Shown here in pieces: positions 33,065 to 42,548 of a stretch of 44,990 nt of DNA. The position numbers were made by a program, and so were the translations under genes. The DNA is taken from contig PLZG01000055.1 of assembly GCA_003152075.1 (NCBI GenBank), forward strand, positions 1 to 44,990. The letters run 5' to 3'. The stretch is from a candidate division FCPU426 bacterium (lineage in GTDB: Bacteria > Oederibacteriota > Muellerivitia > Muellerivitales > Muellerivitaceae). The notes under the pieces are model-generated. The model saw only the letters and a list, made by a program, of their open reading frames with translations, ran no database searches and was not told the DNA's origin. Positions within the stretch are counted from its first letter, which is position 1, and each line of letters starts with the position of its first letter.

Positions 33065-35170
33065 TTGGCTATCCCTTTAACTTTTTCCTATGGTTACAAA
33101 AATAACCGTTTTATTTATTTTTTAGTTTTCGTCGTTACGAACGGGTTAATCTCTTTTCTTAATCTTCCAGCTTATGTCCAATTGGGTTTAGGGTTAATCG
33201 GATTGGTTTTGCCTTTTTATTTCGCCATTCGAACGAACAAGCCGTTTCAGCCCGGCCACCCACCTATTTACGCTCAAGAACTATTTGGAAGTTTTCCCTT
33301 AATCATCTTGGTTTTATGTTTTTCAATTTTTGGATTTTTGAGATTTTACAAATTAGAATCACTGTTTGTTTGGCCAACTGGGGACGAGGGTTGGTTTGGC
33401 ACCATGGCTATCGAATTAAGCCAGCACTGGGTTTGGAAGTTCTTTTATTCATCCGGCCAGTTACCACCTTTGTCGACCTGGGCGGCGGCGGGCTTATTGA
33501 AGCTGGGTTATTCCCCCCTTTTCTGCCTTTGGTTCCCCTCGGCTTTTGTTTCATTAATGACGGTAGTGGTGGGGTATTTTGCCGCGCGCCAATTTTTCTC
33601 AAAGTCTTTTTCCTTGATGGTGGCGGGCCTTCTGGGTTTCAGCTTTTGGCCCCTTTTTCTTGGACGTTTGTGCCAGCCGGGAACCTGGCTTCCCCTTTGG
33701 GAATGTGGCTGTTTTTTATTTTTGGGTCGTTTTCTTAAAACCAATTCCACCAAAAACCAGGCGAAAAAGGCGTCTCTTTTAGGATTCGTTACGGGTTTGG
33801 GTTCTTGGACCTTCACTTCCTGGCCGGTAGTCGCTTTATTAATGATCTTGACCGTAATCAAAAAGACCCTTTTTTCCACCGAAAAAAACATTAAAGCCTT
33901 CTTACTTTTCTCATTCTTCCTCTCCCTTTCCCTCGGTCCATTTTTGATGGCCATTACCTCGGAGGGTTTTGGAGATCACGCTTCGTCGGTCGCGGCTTGG
34001 AGCGGATGGTTTCCTTGGAGGCATCAAATACCGGTCGTAATCCATTACCTGACTTCGCCCTTTTGGGGGACTTTTGACGCTAGCGCGGCCTACACCCCGC
34101 CCTTCTGGGGGTTTTTAAACCCACTCTTGTGTTCCTTTTTTTTCCTCGGCCTGTTGGAAATCCTTCCCTATCGCAACGCGCCCCTAATTCGTTGGTTTTT
34201 TTTCGCTCTTCCTGTTTTTTTTCTCCCCGGTCTTCTGACGATGAACATTGAGGGCTTTCGCATAGTCCAAATTTTTCCGTTACTGATTTTTATGGCGGCC
34301 GTGGGTTTTGCGTCTTTTCTTTCTTTATTTTCCCCTTCGCGGAGGTATCTTTTTCTTCTGGCCGTTCTTTTGTTTTCAACCACCCTTGACCTTTACCAAC
34401 TCACCCAGCCGTTCACAAGTTACGAGGGTCACCCTGAAAATTTACGGGACGGAAGGTCTTTGGAAAGTTTTAAGGCCTACCAAATTCTTTTGTCCATGAG
34501 TCAACAGAACGGCCCCGGTTTAATTTTTACCGATTTCGATTACGATTGTCCGAACAATACGACGCTTTCGGTCATTACCTATCCCTTTAACGCGGCCCGG
34601 AATCCCCGCCTTGATGCTTCCCAGGTAAAATGGGCGGCTCTTTTTATTAACGTCAATTACCGGCCCTATCTCCAAAAACGCTTTCCGGATTCCCGGTGGG
34701 AGTGGGTGGCCGAGGATCTCAACGTTAATGACGGAGGGTACGCCGTGGTTATCATCCCCATTTCCGCGGAAAATCGCGGAGTGATCGACCAATGGACTAA
34801 GGCACATTCCCTCATGCAAGAAACCAATTTGTTGTGGTATTCCCAAAGCCGCTTAAATTGGCCCGCGATTTTTCAATCGTTTCAAAGCGCCTATCCCCTG
34901 TCGCAAACCGATCCCTTTTTGGAAAGTATCTATTGGGAAAAAATGGCGGCCTATTATTATAAAAAAGTTGATTTCAAGAATTGTATCAACGCTTATCTTC
35001 AGGCGATCAATCGAGGTTATCCGACTGCGGGATTATGTTTTAAACTGGGGGACTTACTTTTGGCGCTAAAGCTTCCCTCAGACGCGGTTAATGTTTTTCA
35101 AAAAGCCACTCAGGCGCCGCTGGATTTGACGAAGGCTTCCGCCGGCCTGTTTCAGTTGCAACACCGCTAA
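33065..35170 (+). CDS. GT-C fold membrane glycosyltransferase-like protein with C-terminal TPR region (paralog)
   Basis: A 701-residue paralog of the 18526-20667 protein over its whole length. Matching points: first-loop acidic motif FVWPTGDEGWFGTMAIELSQHW, helix FLRFYKLESL, the HQIPVVIHYLTSPFWGTFDASAAYTPPFWG region and the C-terminal TPR-like helices (YWEKMAAYYYKKVDF, LCFKLGDLLLAL). The reading frame opens at a TTG (33065), 11 bases after GGAGG, so the start is uncertain. The DNA is visibly richer in A/T than its paralog, with many TTT and TTA codons. Substrate unknown. Confidence 0.83.
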   Translation: MAIPLTFSYGYKNNRFIYFLVFVVTNGLISFLNLPAYVQLGLGLIGLVLPFYFAIRTNKPFQPGHPPIYAQELFGSFPLIILVLCFSIFGFLRFYKLESLFVWPTGDEGWFGTMAIELSQHWVWKFFYSSGQLPPLSTWAAAGLLKLGYSPLFCLWFPSAFVSLMTVVVGYFAARQFFSKSFSLMVAGLLGFSFWPLFLGRLCQPGTWLPLWECGCFLFLGRFLKTNSTKNQAKKASLLGFVTGLGSWTFTSWPVVALLMILTVIKKTLFSTEKNIKAFLLFSFFLSLSLGPFLMAITSEGFGDHASSVAAWSGWFPWRHQIPVVIHYLTSPFWGTFDASAAYTPPFWGFLNPLLCSFFFLGLLEILPYRNAPLIRWFFFALPVFFLPGLLTMNIEGFRIVQIFPLLIFMAAVGFASFLSLFSPSRRYLFLLAVLLFSTTLDLYQLTQPFTSYEGHPENLRDGRSLESFKAYQILLSMSQQNGPGLIFTDFDYDCPNNTTLSVITYPFNAARNPRLDASQVKWAALFINVNYRPYLQKRFPDSRWEWVAEDLNVNDGGYAVVIIPISAENRGVIDQWTKAHSLMQETNLLWYSQSRLNWPAIFQSFQSAYPLSQTDPFLESIYWEKMAAYYYKKVDFKNCINAYLQAINRGYPTAGLCFKLGDLLLALKLPSDAVNVFQKATQAPLDLTKASAGLFQLQHR

Positions 35171-35389
35171 ACTCCCTCAACTCTTTCAGAAACCAAGTTG
35201 GTATTTAACGGGAATGAGTCATATCGTCTATATTATTAAAGGGATTTCTCTTGGGATAATTTCGGCCAAACCAAAAGGTAAAAATGTTTTGTTTGGGGTA
35301 AACTGTAAAAAGAAATTTCAAATCATGTGCGAATATGATGGTTTCCGCTTTCTTATCCAAGGCCATAGGTTCTACAGGTAACTAATTTA

Positions 35390-38300
35390 ATGAAACTCAA
35401 TCAACGTCAAAAACTCACCTCCTTCGCGCTTTTGGGCATGACTTTTTTATTTTTCCCAATGGTTTCATTCTCCCAAACCTCGACATTTACGCCCACCCCA
35501 ACCCCCACGAATTGCGGGGCGGGGACAGCTTTAACCCTGAGCTGGAGTACCATGGCCCCCATGCCTACCGCTCGCAGAAATTTAGCGGTGGGCGTGATTA
35601 ACGGAATCATGTACGCGGTGGGGGGTAATACCGGATCTACATTTTTAAATACCTTGGAATCTTATAATCCTTCTACCAACAGTTGGACCACGGGATTGGC
35701 CAACATGCCCACCGCCCGCGATGAGTTATCCGCCGGGGTGGATGGTATTTTGTATACATTAGGCGGCTACAACGGTTCGGATTTGAGCGTGGTGGAAGCC
35801 TATGACCCTTCCACGAATACCTGGACAACCAAAGCGTCTATGGCGATGGCTCGGCACGGCTTTACGGCGGGTGTGGTAAACGGAGTTATTTACACAATAG
35901 CGGGCTACGCTGGTGGCTATACGGCTCAAGTGGAAGCTTATAATGTCGCGACCAATACCTGGACCACCAAAGCCCCCTTTCCTCACCCTAGTAGTGAAAT
36001 AGCCGCGGGAGTAGTAAACGGAATTATTTATGTGTTCGGCGGGTATGACGGGACTTATTTGAATACCGTGTATGCCTATGATCCCTCAACAAATATTTGG
36101 ACAGCCAAGGCTTCCATGCCGACCCCTCGACGAAGCGCGTCAGTCGCGGTGATAAACGGAATAATGTATGTCGTGGGGGGTTATAACAATTCCGGGGAAT
36201 TGAATACGGTGGAATCCTATGATCCTTCCACCAATACATGGAAAACAGGTTTCCCACCCATGCCGACCGCCCGGGATAACTTGTCAGTAGGAGTGATCAA
36301 TGGGGTAATGTATGAGGTAGGAGGCGGCGGTACCTCTGGAACCAGTATTCTCAGCAACAATGAGGCGGCGTCATTTTTTTGCGCGTCCTTCACCCAAACC
36401 GGAACCCTGACCCCCAGCAACACCCCGACCATTACTCTCACGCTTACCAATACATTCACCAAGACCTTTACGCCGACCTTAACCCCGATTAATACAATGA
36501 CGTCGACCATTGATCCAACGCCAATCCTCACCAACACACCGACGCTTACAGCCACCAAGAGCCCGACCAATAGTCCTACCAATTCACCGACAAGTAATTC
36601 CACGCCCGCTTCCAACTGCTGCCAGGTAGCGGTAACCACTTCTGCCGGTCCCGGGGGCAACCTTAGTGCGGTTGGAGACCTCACTATAAACGGCTCAACC
36701 TTATTTGTGGCGGATTTTGGAAATAATCAGATTCAAGAGTTCCAATTGCCCAGTCTGGCACCCTTGCCGGGAGGAGTCATTTCAACCCTTCCCAACCCCT
36801 ACTCGGTAACGACTGACTCACTCGGAAATTTATACGTGGGGTCTTTCGGCATTAACGCGGTGCAAAAATTCAACAGCGCCGGAGGACCCATCACGACACT
36901 GACAACAGCGGGCTTGGCCATGGGCGTGGCGGTGGATGCAAATGGGGACGTTTATGTATCAGAACAATCACCAGGGGAGGTACAGATATTCCCGTGGACC
37001 GGGGGCGGTTATGGGCCGGTACAAACGATTACATCATCAGTTTTTGGTCCATCGTTAAGGGGTACTTTGAAAGTGGGAAATAGGCTTTATGTGTCGGATT
37101 TGAACAACAGCCAGATCTTTGAGCTGGACGAGACAACACCCTATATCTTCAGCGCGCCCCAGACTGTGATAAATGCCGGATATCTTCTTAATCCTACCGA
37201 ACTTATAACGGACACCTCGGGAAATCTTTACATAGCTTCGGCGAATAATAACTTGGTGGTGGAATATAACGTCCAAGGGGCAGCGGATACACCGTTTACT
37301 TTAAACCATGCCTGCACCGTGACGGTAAATGAACCTCAGGGGGTAGCCGTAGATTCACTAGGGTATGTTTACGTGGCATCTTCGATCCCACCCTATAAAA
37401 TCGCCCAAATCGCCCCTTGTAGTGGAACCGCAACTCCAACCTTAGCCTCCACGAAGACACCCACCAACACACCTTACCCCACCCTCACCAACAGCCCTAC
37501 CAATAGCCCGACCCTTACTTATACCCGGACCGCAACCAATAGTCCTACCCCTACGGGAACCCCGCCGCCCACCAATACGACCACCAACAGTCCCACTCAA
37601 ACCCCGACCAATAGCCCCACGAACAGCGCCACCCCAACCCCCACCATCACCCCTTCTTTCACCGCGACCAACTCCCCGACACAAACAACTACCAATACCT
37701 CAACGAATTCCCCGACCATCACCTCCACTGTTACCCCAACCAACAGTCCTTCCCAAACCCCGACGAATACCCTTTCTAATACCGCGACCAACTCATCCAC
37801 CCCAACGGCCACCTGCACCCCGACCAATTCGCCAACTGTCACATCCACCAAAACCCCGACCAATACTCCGACCCAAACCTTTACACCAACCTTTACCCGG
37901 ACCGCGACCAATTCACCCACCAACACGCCGACGAAGACTCCGACCAACACTCCCACTTGGACCTACACTTTCACGGTAACCAACACCCCCACCAATAGCT
38001 TTACCCCGACCGACAGTTTCACGCCGACCTGGACACCAACGCCCACTTACACCTTCACTATCACCTGGACGCCGACGAAGACCTTCACCCCCACGATCAC
38101 TTTCACGCCGACCATCACTTTCACCCCCACCAACACCCAAACTTTCCCCACGGATTGCGACACCTTTTATGTCTCGAAAAACCTTTTCAACCCTAACCAA
38201 GGGCCAGTTTCCATTTACGTGGTCTATTGCAGTGAAATTGGCGGGAATTTTTCCTTGAACGTTTACAACTCGGCTGGTGAACATATCCGCACGCTGGACT

Positions 38301-38446
38301 CACGCCCTACCAACGGTCCCTTTTATTCCTCATACCTATGGGACGGAATCAACAAGCGCGGGGAACCCTGCGCCAGCGGGATTTACATCCTCCAAGAGGT
38401 GAATCCCTTCAAAGCCAAAACCAGAAGGGTCCTTTTGGTCCGCTGA
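35390..38446 (+). CDS. Giant secreted Kelch / NHL / PT-stalk protein with FlgD-like C-terminus
   Basis: A 1018-residue exported protein. The signal peptide ends near MVSFSQ. Residues ~50-330 are six Kelch repeats (INGIMYAVGG ... YNPSTNSWTT ... MPTARD, and repeats). A first PT linker (~340-405) follows, then a second propeller of NHL-like repeats (~410-680; VADFGNNQIQEFQ, NLYVGSFGINAVQKF, GVAVDANGDVYVSE). A long PT/N/S stalk covers ~685-920. The last ~95 residues form an Ig-like FlgD/type-IX-sorting-like domain (SLNVYNSAGEHIRTLDS, YLWDGINKRGEPCASGIYI). It is probably a surface adhesin or binding protein; the ligand is unknown. Confidence 0.88.
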   Translation: MKLNQRQKLTSFALLGMTFLFFPMVSFSQTSTFTPTPTPTNCGAGTALTLSWSTMAPMPTARRNLAVGVINGIMYAVGGNTGSTFLNTLESYNPSTNSWTTGLANMPTARDELSAGVDGILYTLGGYNGSDLSVVEAYDPSTNTWTTKASMAMARHGFTAGVVNGVIYTIAGYAGGYTAQVEAYNVATNTWTTKAPFPHPSSEIAAGVVNGIIYVFGGYDGTYLNTVYAYDPSTNIWTAKASMPTPRRSASVAVINGIMYVVGGYNNSGELNTVESYDPSTNTWKTGFPPMPTARDNLSVGVINGVMYEVGGGGTSGTSILSNNEAASFFCASFTQTGTLTPSNTPTITLTLTNTFTKTFTPTLTPINTMTSTIDPTPILTNTPTLTATKSPTNSPTNSPTSNSTPASNCCQVAVTTSAGPGGNLSAVGDLTINGSTLFVADFGNNQIQEFQLPSLAPLPGGVISTLPNPYSVTTDSLGNLYVGSFGINAVQKFNSAGGPITTLTTAGLAMGVAVDANGDVYVSEQSPGEVQIFPWTGGGYGPVQTITSSVFGPSLRGTLKVGNRLYVSDLNNSQIFELDETTPYIFSAPQTVINAGYLLNPTELITDTSGNLYIASANNNLVVEYNVQGAADTPFTLNHACTVTVNEPQGVAVDSLGYVYVASSIPPYKIAQIAPCSGTATPTLASTKTPTNTPYPTLTNSPTNSPTLTYTRTATNSPTPTGTPPPTNTTTNSPTQTPTNSPTNSATPTPTITPSFTATNSPTQTTTNTSTNSPTITSTVTPTNSPSQTPTNTLSNTATNSSTPTATCTPTNSPTVTSTKTPTNTPTQTFTPTFTRTATNSPTNTPTKTPTNTPTWTYTFTVTNTPTNSFTPTDSFTPTWTPTPTYTFTITWTPTKTFTPTITFTPTITFTPTNTQTFPTDCDTFYVSKNLFNPNQGPVSIYVVYCSEIGGNFSLNVYNSAGEHIRTLDSRPTNGPFYSSYLWDGINKRGEPCASGIYILQEVNPFKAKTRRVLLVR
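37437..38150 (+). repeat. Low-complexity Thr/Pro-coding region of the Kelch/NHL protein
   Basis: Codons for TPT, NSPT and FTPT units repeat for over 700 bases, using varied synonymous codons (ACC CCG, ACT CCA, ACG CCG). The mirrored GV-rich frame on the minus strand is a by-product. Confidence 0.85.
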
Positions 38447-38652
38447 GTTCTTTTTTTGACATGCTGTTCAAGAACTGTTAAACGTCTTAACCCCTGTAAT
38501 TTAACGGTTTGATTTTTCCGCAGAAAATCTGACTTGAAATGGGGTTTCACGCCCGGGAAAAGACCTGTATCTTATCTTTTCTCGAAGTCTGGTCCTTGAA
38601 GGGACCTGATAACAATTTAAACCACGCCTTTTTTGAAGAAGGGGCATTCCCG

Positions 38653-41649
38653 ATGTTTTGCCGTTTAATAAATCTGAGGCTCGGGCAAGTGGCTTTTTTA
38701 AGCCTCCTTTGCCTGTCGCCCGCCCAGGCGGGTCTTTCGACCACCAGCGATTCGGACACCTATGTCCCGGGGGAAATCCTGGTGCAGTGGCAATCCGGCG
38801 CTACGGCGACCGACCAGGCCCGTGTGGGTTCAACCCTGGGAAATTTCCAAAAACTCCACCACCGCCCTGACATTTCCCACTTCAAAAAACTATCCACCCT
38901 CTCGGTGGAAGAAGCCATCCGCCGGGCCCAATTGGACCCTTCCGTGAAATGGGCCCAACCCAATTACCGCTATCACGCACATATTTGCTCCGCCCCCACT
39001 TCCTTGACGGACCCTTATTTCACCAGTGCCACCCTCACCCGAAGCTGTGGTACCAACCTGGTTAACCCCAATTGGCCCTTCACCCAAATCAATGCGCCCC
39101 AGGCCTGGGCCGCCCTGTCTTTTGCCTGCCCTCCCAGCCAAACCGTGACCGTAGCGGTGCTGGACACGGGTATCGCTTCCAGCGTTTCCATCACCCACCA
39201 TCCCGACCTTCCCTCTTCCATGTTTCTCCCGGGATTTAATGAAATCGCCGGTAACACCAATACCATTGACGACTATGGCCATGGCACCTGGGTGGCCGGG
39301 ATTATCGCGGCCCAATGGAACAACGCGGGGGGCACCAACGCCTGTACAAGTGGAACCGTACCGGCTGGGAATTTCAACGGAGGCATGGCGGGGGTCGCGG
39401 GTTACCCGGGGCTGGTGAAAATCCTGCCCGTCAAAGTGCTGGATAACACCGGCTCGGGCACCACGGCGGACGTTATCAACGGCACCGCTTTCGCCGTTGC
39501 CAACGGCGCGAGGATACTGAACTTCTCCCTTGGGGCAGCGGCCTCCGACCCCCTGGAACAACAGGCCATCGAGGCCGCCATTTCCGCCGGATGTGTTGTC
39601 ATCGCTTCCGCGGGAAACGAAAGCACCACCCGCCGTCAGCACGCGCTGGACTTTCCGGCCGGATATCCTGGCGTCATCTCGGTGGGGGCCGTCAACGTCA
39701 ACAAAACCATCTCGTTTTATTCCAACGGCGGAACCGGATTAAGCTTGGTGGCGCCTGGCGGGGCGGCCAGCGCCGGATTCGACCCGGCCAACGATATCTT
39801 CGCCTCCATGCTCAATTGTCCCTCGCCGGGCACGGCCGCCGCCAACGGCTTCAACATCGATCCTTGCGACAACAACTACGGCTCAGCCGCGGGCACCTCG
39901 GCCGCGGCCCCCTTCGTGACCGGCGCGGCGGCCTTGCTTTTGGCTGAGAACCCTTTACTCACCAACGGCGACGTCACTTCCATCCTGACCAAGACCGCCA
40001 CCGACCTGGGAACAGCGGGTTGGGACGGAACCTTTGGGTGGGGACTCTTGAACCTTCAGGCCGCCCTTTCCACCGCCGTGACTTGGGTTTCCACCCCGGG
40101 CACCGCCACCCCTTCCCCAACCGGGACCCTTTCCTCGAAATCCACCGTCACCTCTACCGCGACCCGGACGCCAACCCGGACCCCGACCGCGACAGCCTCC
40201 TTCTCACCCACTACCAGCCCAACCCTAACAGGAACCAACACGCCCACCAATGCCCCAACTAAAACTCCCACTATGACTTCCACCGTTATTCCGAGTAGCA
40301 CCCCCACCAACACGCCAACAGTCACTTTCAGCCCAACTCCCACGCCCTCTCCAACGAATACCCCGACCCTAACCGGGACTAATACCCCCACAACTACTCC
40401 TTCCAACAGCCCGACCAATAGTCCCACAAACTCACCCTCAAATAGCCCAACCTTTACCTCGAGTAAGACCCCAACTAACTCACCCACCCAATCACCGACT
40501 CCAACCCCTTCCAACTCACCCACGAATTCCCCAATCCTAACGGGAACTAATACCCCCACAACTACTCCCACCAACAGTTTGACCAACAGTCCCACGAAGA
40601 CACCCTCAAATAGTCCTACCTCCACCCCAAGCGATACACCAACCAACTCGCCCACACAATCGCCAACCCCAACCCCTTCCAACTCACCCACGAATTCCCC
40701 AACCCTAACGGAAACTAATAACCCCACAACTACTCCCACCAACAGTTTGACCAACAGTCCCACGAAGACACCCTCGAATAGTCCTACCTCCACCCCAAGC
40801 GACACACCAACCAACTCGCCCACACAATCACCAACCCCAACCCCTTCCAACTCCCCGACGAAAACGCCAACCCCAACAGGAACGAATAGCCCTACGCTGA
40901 CGACCACCAACACACCCAGCGCGACAGCCTCCCCGACTCCAACGAATACTTTAACTTTTACGGGGACTAACTCCCCCACAAGCACCGCGACTTTTACGCT
41001 GACGTCCACCCCAACGAGTACTCATTCAAACACACTGACGAATACTCCAACGCGGACCCCGAGCAACAGCCCAACCACAACCCCTACTAACTCCTCAACC
41101 CTTACTCCCACCTTAATCCCGACGGAAACAGCCACACCCTCTCCCACAAATACCGCCACCCTTAGTCCATCCACCACCTATACGGTAACTTTCACCCCTT
41201 CTTTTACTTTTACGTCCACTAAAACACCCACTAACTCTCCAACAAACACCCCTCAGAATACTTTGACATTCACACCTTCAAACATTTCCACCTTCACACC
41301 AACCTTAACGCCAACCATTTCCCCCACATGGACTTCAACTCCCAACTCCTCTCCTCTAACTCCTCTCTTTATTATTTCAAACGCCTATCCCAACCCTTCC
41401 CATGGAACCCCAATCCAGTGGGACGTCCAGGCAACCGGGACCTGGACCGTGAACATGGGGGTCTTTACCTCGAGTATCCGAAAAATCCGTCAGGAAACCT
41501 TAACCATCAACGGAAACACGAGTTTGGCTTGGGATTTAAGGGACAATCAGGGAAACTTGGTGGCGAATGGGATTTACTTCGTCCGGATGAAGGCAGTTAA
41601 CGGCGCGGAAATTGTCACCAAAATCTTCAAGGTGATCGTGGCGCTTTAA
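38653..41649 (+). CDS. Secreted subtilisin-like (S8) protease with long PT stalk and FlgD/T9SS-like C-terminal domain
   Basis: A 998-residue exported protease. I choose the ATG at 38653 ([12 protein letters not shown]), which begins a signal peptide ending AQAG and has AAGGGG upstream; the frame stays open to 38539. A propeptide (~25-110; [11 protein letters not shown]) precedes the S8 domain with the catalytic triad D171 (VAVLDTGI), H210 (GHGTWVAG) and S416 (GTSAAAPF), plus oxyanion Asn322 (SAGNES). A PT/S/N stalk of ~390 residues with triplicated units follows. The end is a beta domain ([28 protein letters not shown]) of the kind used for surface attachment or sorting. Confidence 0.93.
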   Translation: MFCRLINLRLGQVAFLSLLCLSPAQAGLSTTSDSDTYVPGEILVQWQSGATATDQARVGSTLGNFQKLHHRPDISHFKKLSTLSVEEAIRRAQLDPSVKWAQPNYRYHAHICSAPTSLTDPYFTSATLTRSCGTNLVNPNWPFTQINAPQAWAALSFACPPSQTVTVAVLDTGIASSVSITHHPDLPSSMFLPGFNEIAGNTNTIDDYGHGTWVAGIIAAQWNNAGGTNACTSGTVPAGNFNGGMAGVAGYPGLVKILPVKVLDNTGSGTTADVINGTAFAVANGARILNFSLGAAASDPLEQQAIEAAISAGCVVIASAGNESTTRRQHALDFPAGYPGVISVGAVNVNKTISFYSNGGTGLSLVAPGGAASAGFDPANDIFASMLNCPSPGTAAANGFNIDPCDNNYGSAAGTSAAAPFVTGAAALLLAENPLLTNGDVTSILTKTATDLGTAGWDGTFGWGLLNLQAALSTAVTWVSTPGTATPSPTGTLSSKSTVTSTATRTPTRTPTATASFSPTTSPTLTGTNTPTNAPTKTPTMTSTVIPSSTPTNTPTVTFSPTPTPSPTNTPTLTGTNTPTTTPSNSPTNSPTNSPSNSPTFTSSKTPTNSPTQSPTPTPSNSPTNSPILTGTNTPTTTPTNSLTNSPTKTPSNSPTSTPSDTPTNSPTQSPTPTPSNSPTNSPTLTETNNPTTTPTNSLTNSPTKTPSNSPTSTPSDTPTNSPTQSPTPTPSNSPTKTPTPTGTNSPTLTTTNTPSATASPTPTNTLTFTGTNSPTSTATFTLTSTPTSTHSNTLTNTPTRTPSNSPTTTPTNSSTLTPTLIPTETATPSPTNTATLSPSTTYTVTFTPSFTFTSTKTPTNSPTNTPQNTLTFTPSNISTFTPTLTPTISPTWTSTPNSSPLTPLFIISNAYPNPSHGTPIQWDVQATGTWTVNMGVFTSSIRKIRQETLTINGNTSLAWDLRDNQGNLVANGIYFVRMKAVNGAEIVTKIFKVIVAL
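40371..40874 (+). repeat. Three tandem 168-bp units in the protease stalk
   Basis: AAC-CGGGACTAA-type unit starts recur at 40371, 40539, 40707 (and a diverged one at 40875), exactly 168 bases (56 codons) apart. Copies two and three are nearly identical; copy one is diverged. Confidence 0.9.
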
Positions 41650-41662
41650 AAGGCTGATTGGT

Positions 41663-41700
41663 AAAGCCAGAGTAAATGGGGGGATTACCCCAATGGCTTG
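41663..41700. terminator. Possible hairpin between convergent genes
   Basis: Outer arms AAGCC and GGCTT enclose an inner stem TGGGG...CCCCA. There is no T-run, so its role as terminator is doubtful. Confidence 0.3.
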
Positions 41701-41709
41701 TTGAAATGA

Positions 41710-42282
41710 TTAAGGCTTCAATTGGCTTTGGATATCAGCTTCGATTTGCTCAGGTTCAACTTTAGTGTCGAAACGCTTGACCGGCTCCCCATTGCGGTTG
41801 ATAAGAAACTTAGTGAAGTTCCAGCCAATGTCTCCCTTGCCTGATTCGCCCGGCAAGGCTTTTTTCAAGTAACGATATAGCGGATGGGTATGGGCCCCGT
41901 TGACCTCGATCTTCCCGAACAAAGGGAACTTAACGCCATACTTGGTGTCGCAAAAGGCCTTGATTTCCTTTTCCGTCCCGGGTTCCTGGCCCATGAACTG
42001 GTTGCAGGGAAATCCCAGGATGAGGAACCCCTTGTCCTTGTATTTCTCGTAAAGCTTTTCAAGCCCCGCGTACTGGGGTGTGTGACCGCACTTGCTGGCC
42101 ACGTTCACGATGAGCAGGGTCTTTCCCTTGTATTCGGAAAGTGAGGCCTTCTTTCCATCGATCGTCAGGGCTTTGAATTGATAGAGGGGAGCTTCTTTTT
42201 CTTTGGAATCCGCCGCCAGGGTTAACCCTGCCGTCAAAACAGCCGCTCCCAATCCTAAAATCAGCCCCATTGATTTCTTCAT
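41710..42282 (-). CDS. Exported glutathione peroxidase family protein
   Basis: A 190-residue thiol peroxidase that reduces hydroperoxides. The signal peptide (GLILGLGAAVLTAGLTLAA) directs it out of the cytosol. Motifs: LIVNVASKCGHTPQY with the peroxidatic Cys (not selenocysteine), GFPCNQFMGQEPG with second Cys and the Gln of the catalytic tetrad, and WNFTKFLI with Trp and Asn. In the periplasm it probably works with thioredoxin-like reductants rather than glutathione. ATG at 42282 with a purine-rich AAGGGGG upstream. Confidence 0.95.
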   Translation of the reverse strand: MKKSMGLILGLGAAVLTAGLTLAADSKEKEAPLYQFKALTIDGKKASLSEYKGKTLLIVNVASKCGHTPQYAGLEKLYEKYKDKGFLILGFPCNQFMGQEPGTEKEIKAFCDTKYGVKFPLFGKIEVNGAHTHPLYRYLKKALPGESGKGDIGWNFTKFLINRNGEPVKRFDTKVEPEQIEADIQSQLKP

Positions 42283-42311
42283 GTCAGCCCCCTTTTAAAT
42301 GTCTCCGCGTT

Positions 42312-42548
42312 CTAAGCTAACTTGAAGCGAGCGAAGGAATCAATAGCTCTCCAAGTATTCCGTGCGTTTTTCACATCATCAATTTCCAGTCGTGTTACCC
42401 CGGGGCCCGCCCCGTCCCTCACTATGGCTAGCCCCATGATCTCCGCCATGACGTCCTCCAAGGCCTCTAGAATGTCCGAATCCGCCAGCGGATGCGAAAT
42501 CCCCTTGGAAGGGGCCAGGGCCGCTAACAATCGCGCCGGGTCTTTCAC
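42312..42548 (-). CDS. Small helical protein of unknown function, possibly the 3' end of the broken gene upstream
   Basis: A 78-residue frame from a GTG at 42548 (KDPARLLAALAP...) to ARFKLA. It has a balanced, helix-like composition (DSDILEALEDVMAEIMG, VTRLEIDDVKNARNTW) that looks truly coding, unlike the Gly/Arg-rich alternative frame over the same bases. GGCGGA is a possible ribosome-binding site. It could be an independent gene or the last part of the adjacent frame-disrupted gene. No family recognised. Confidence 0.5.
   Translation of the reverse strand: MKDPARLLAALAPSKGISHPLADSDILEALEDVMAEIMGLAIVRDGAGPGVTRLEIDDVKNARNTWRAIDSFARFKLA

Noticed and set aside
37597-37956. Minus-strand ORF encoding a GV-rich repeat protein (also 40056-41009, 31654-32016 on plus)
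   Set aside because: These are mirror images of the Thr/Pro-coding stalks: ACC-CCG reads as Gly-Val on the opposite strand. Composition is explained by the real gene.
42379-42548. Continuation of the Trp/Tyr-rich frame down to 42379
   Set aside because: Past 'YEANGAIASADLG' the frame becomes Gly/Arg/His-rich (GGFGHSRGLGGRHGG), a typical shadow of the real-looking frame 42312-42548.
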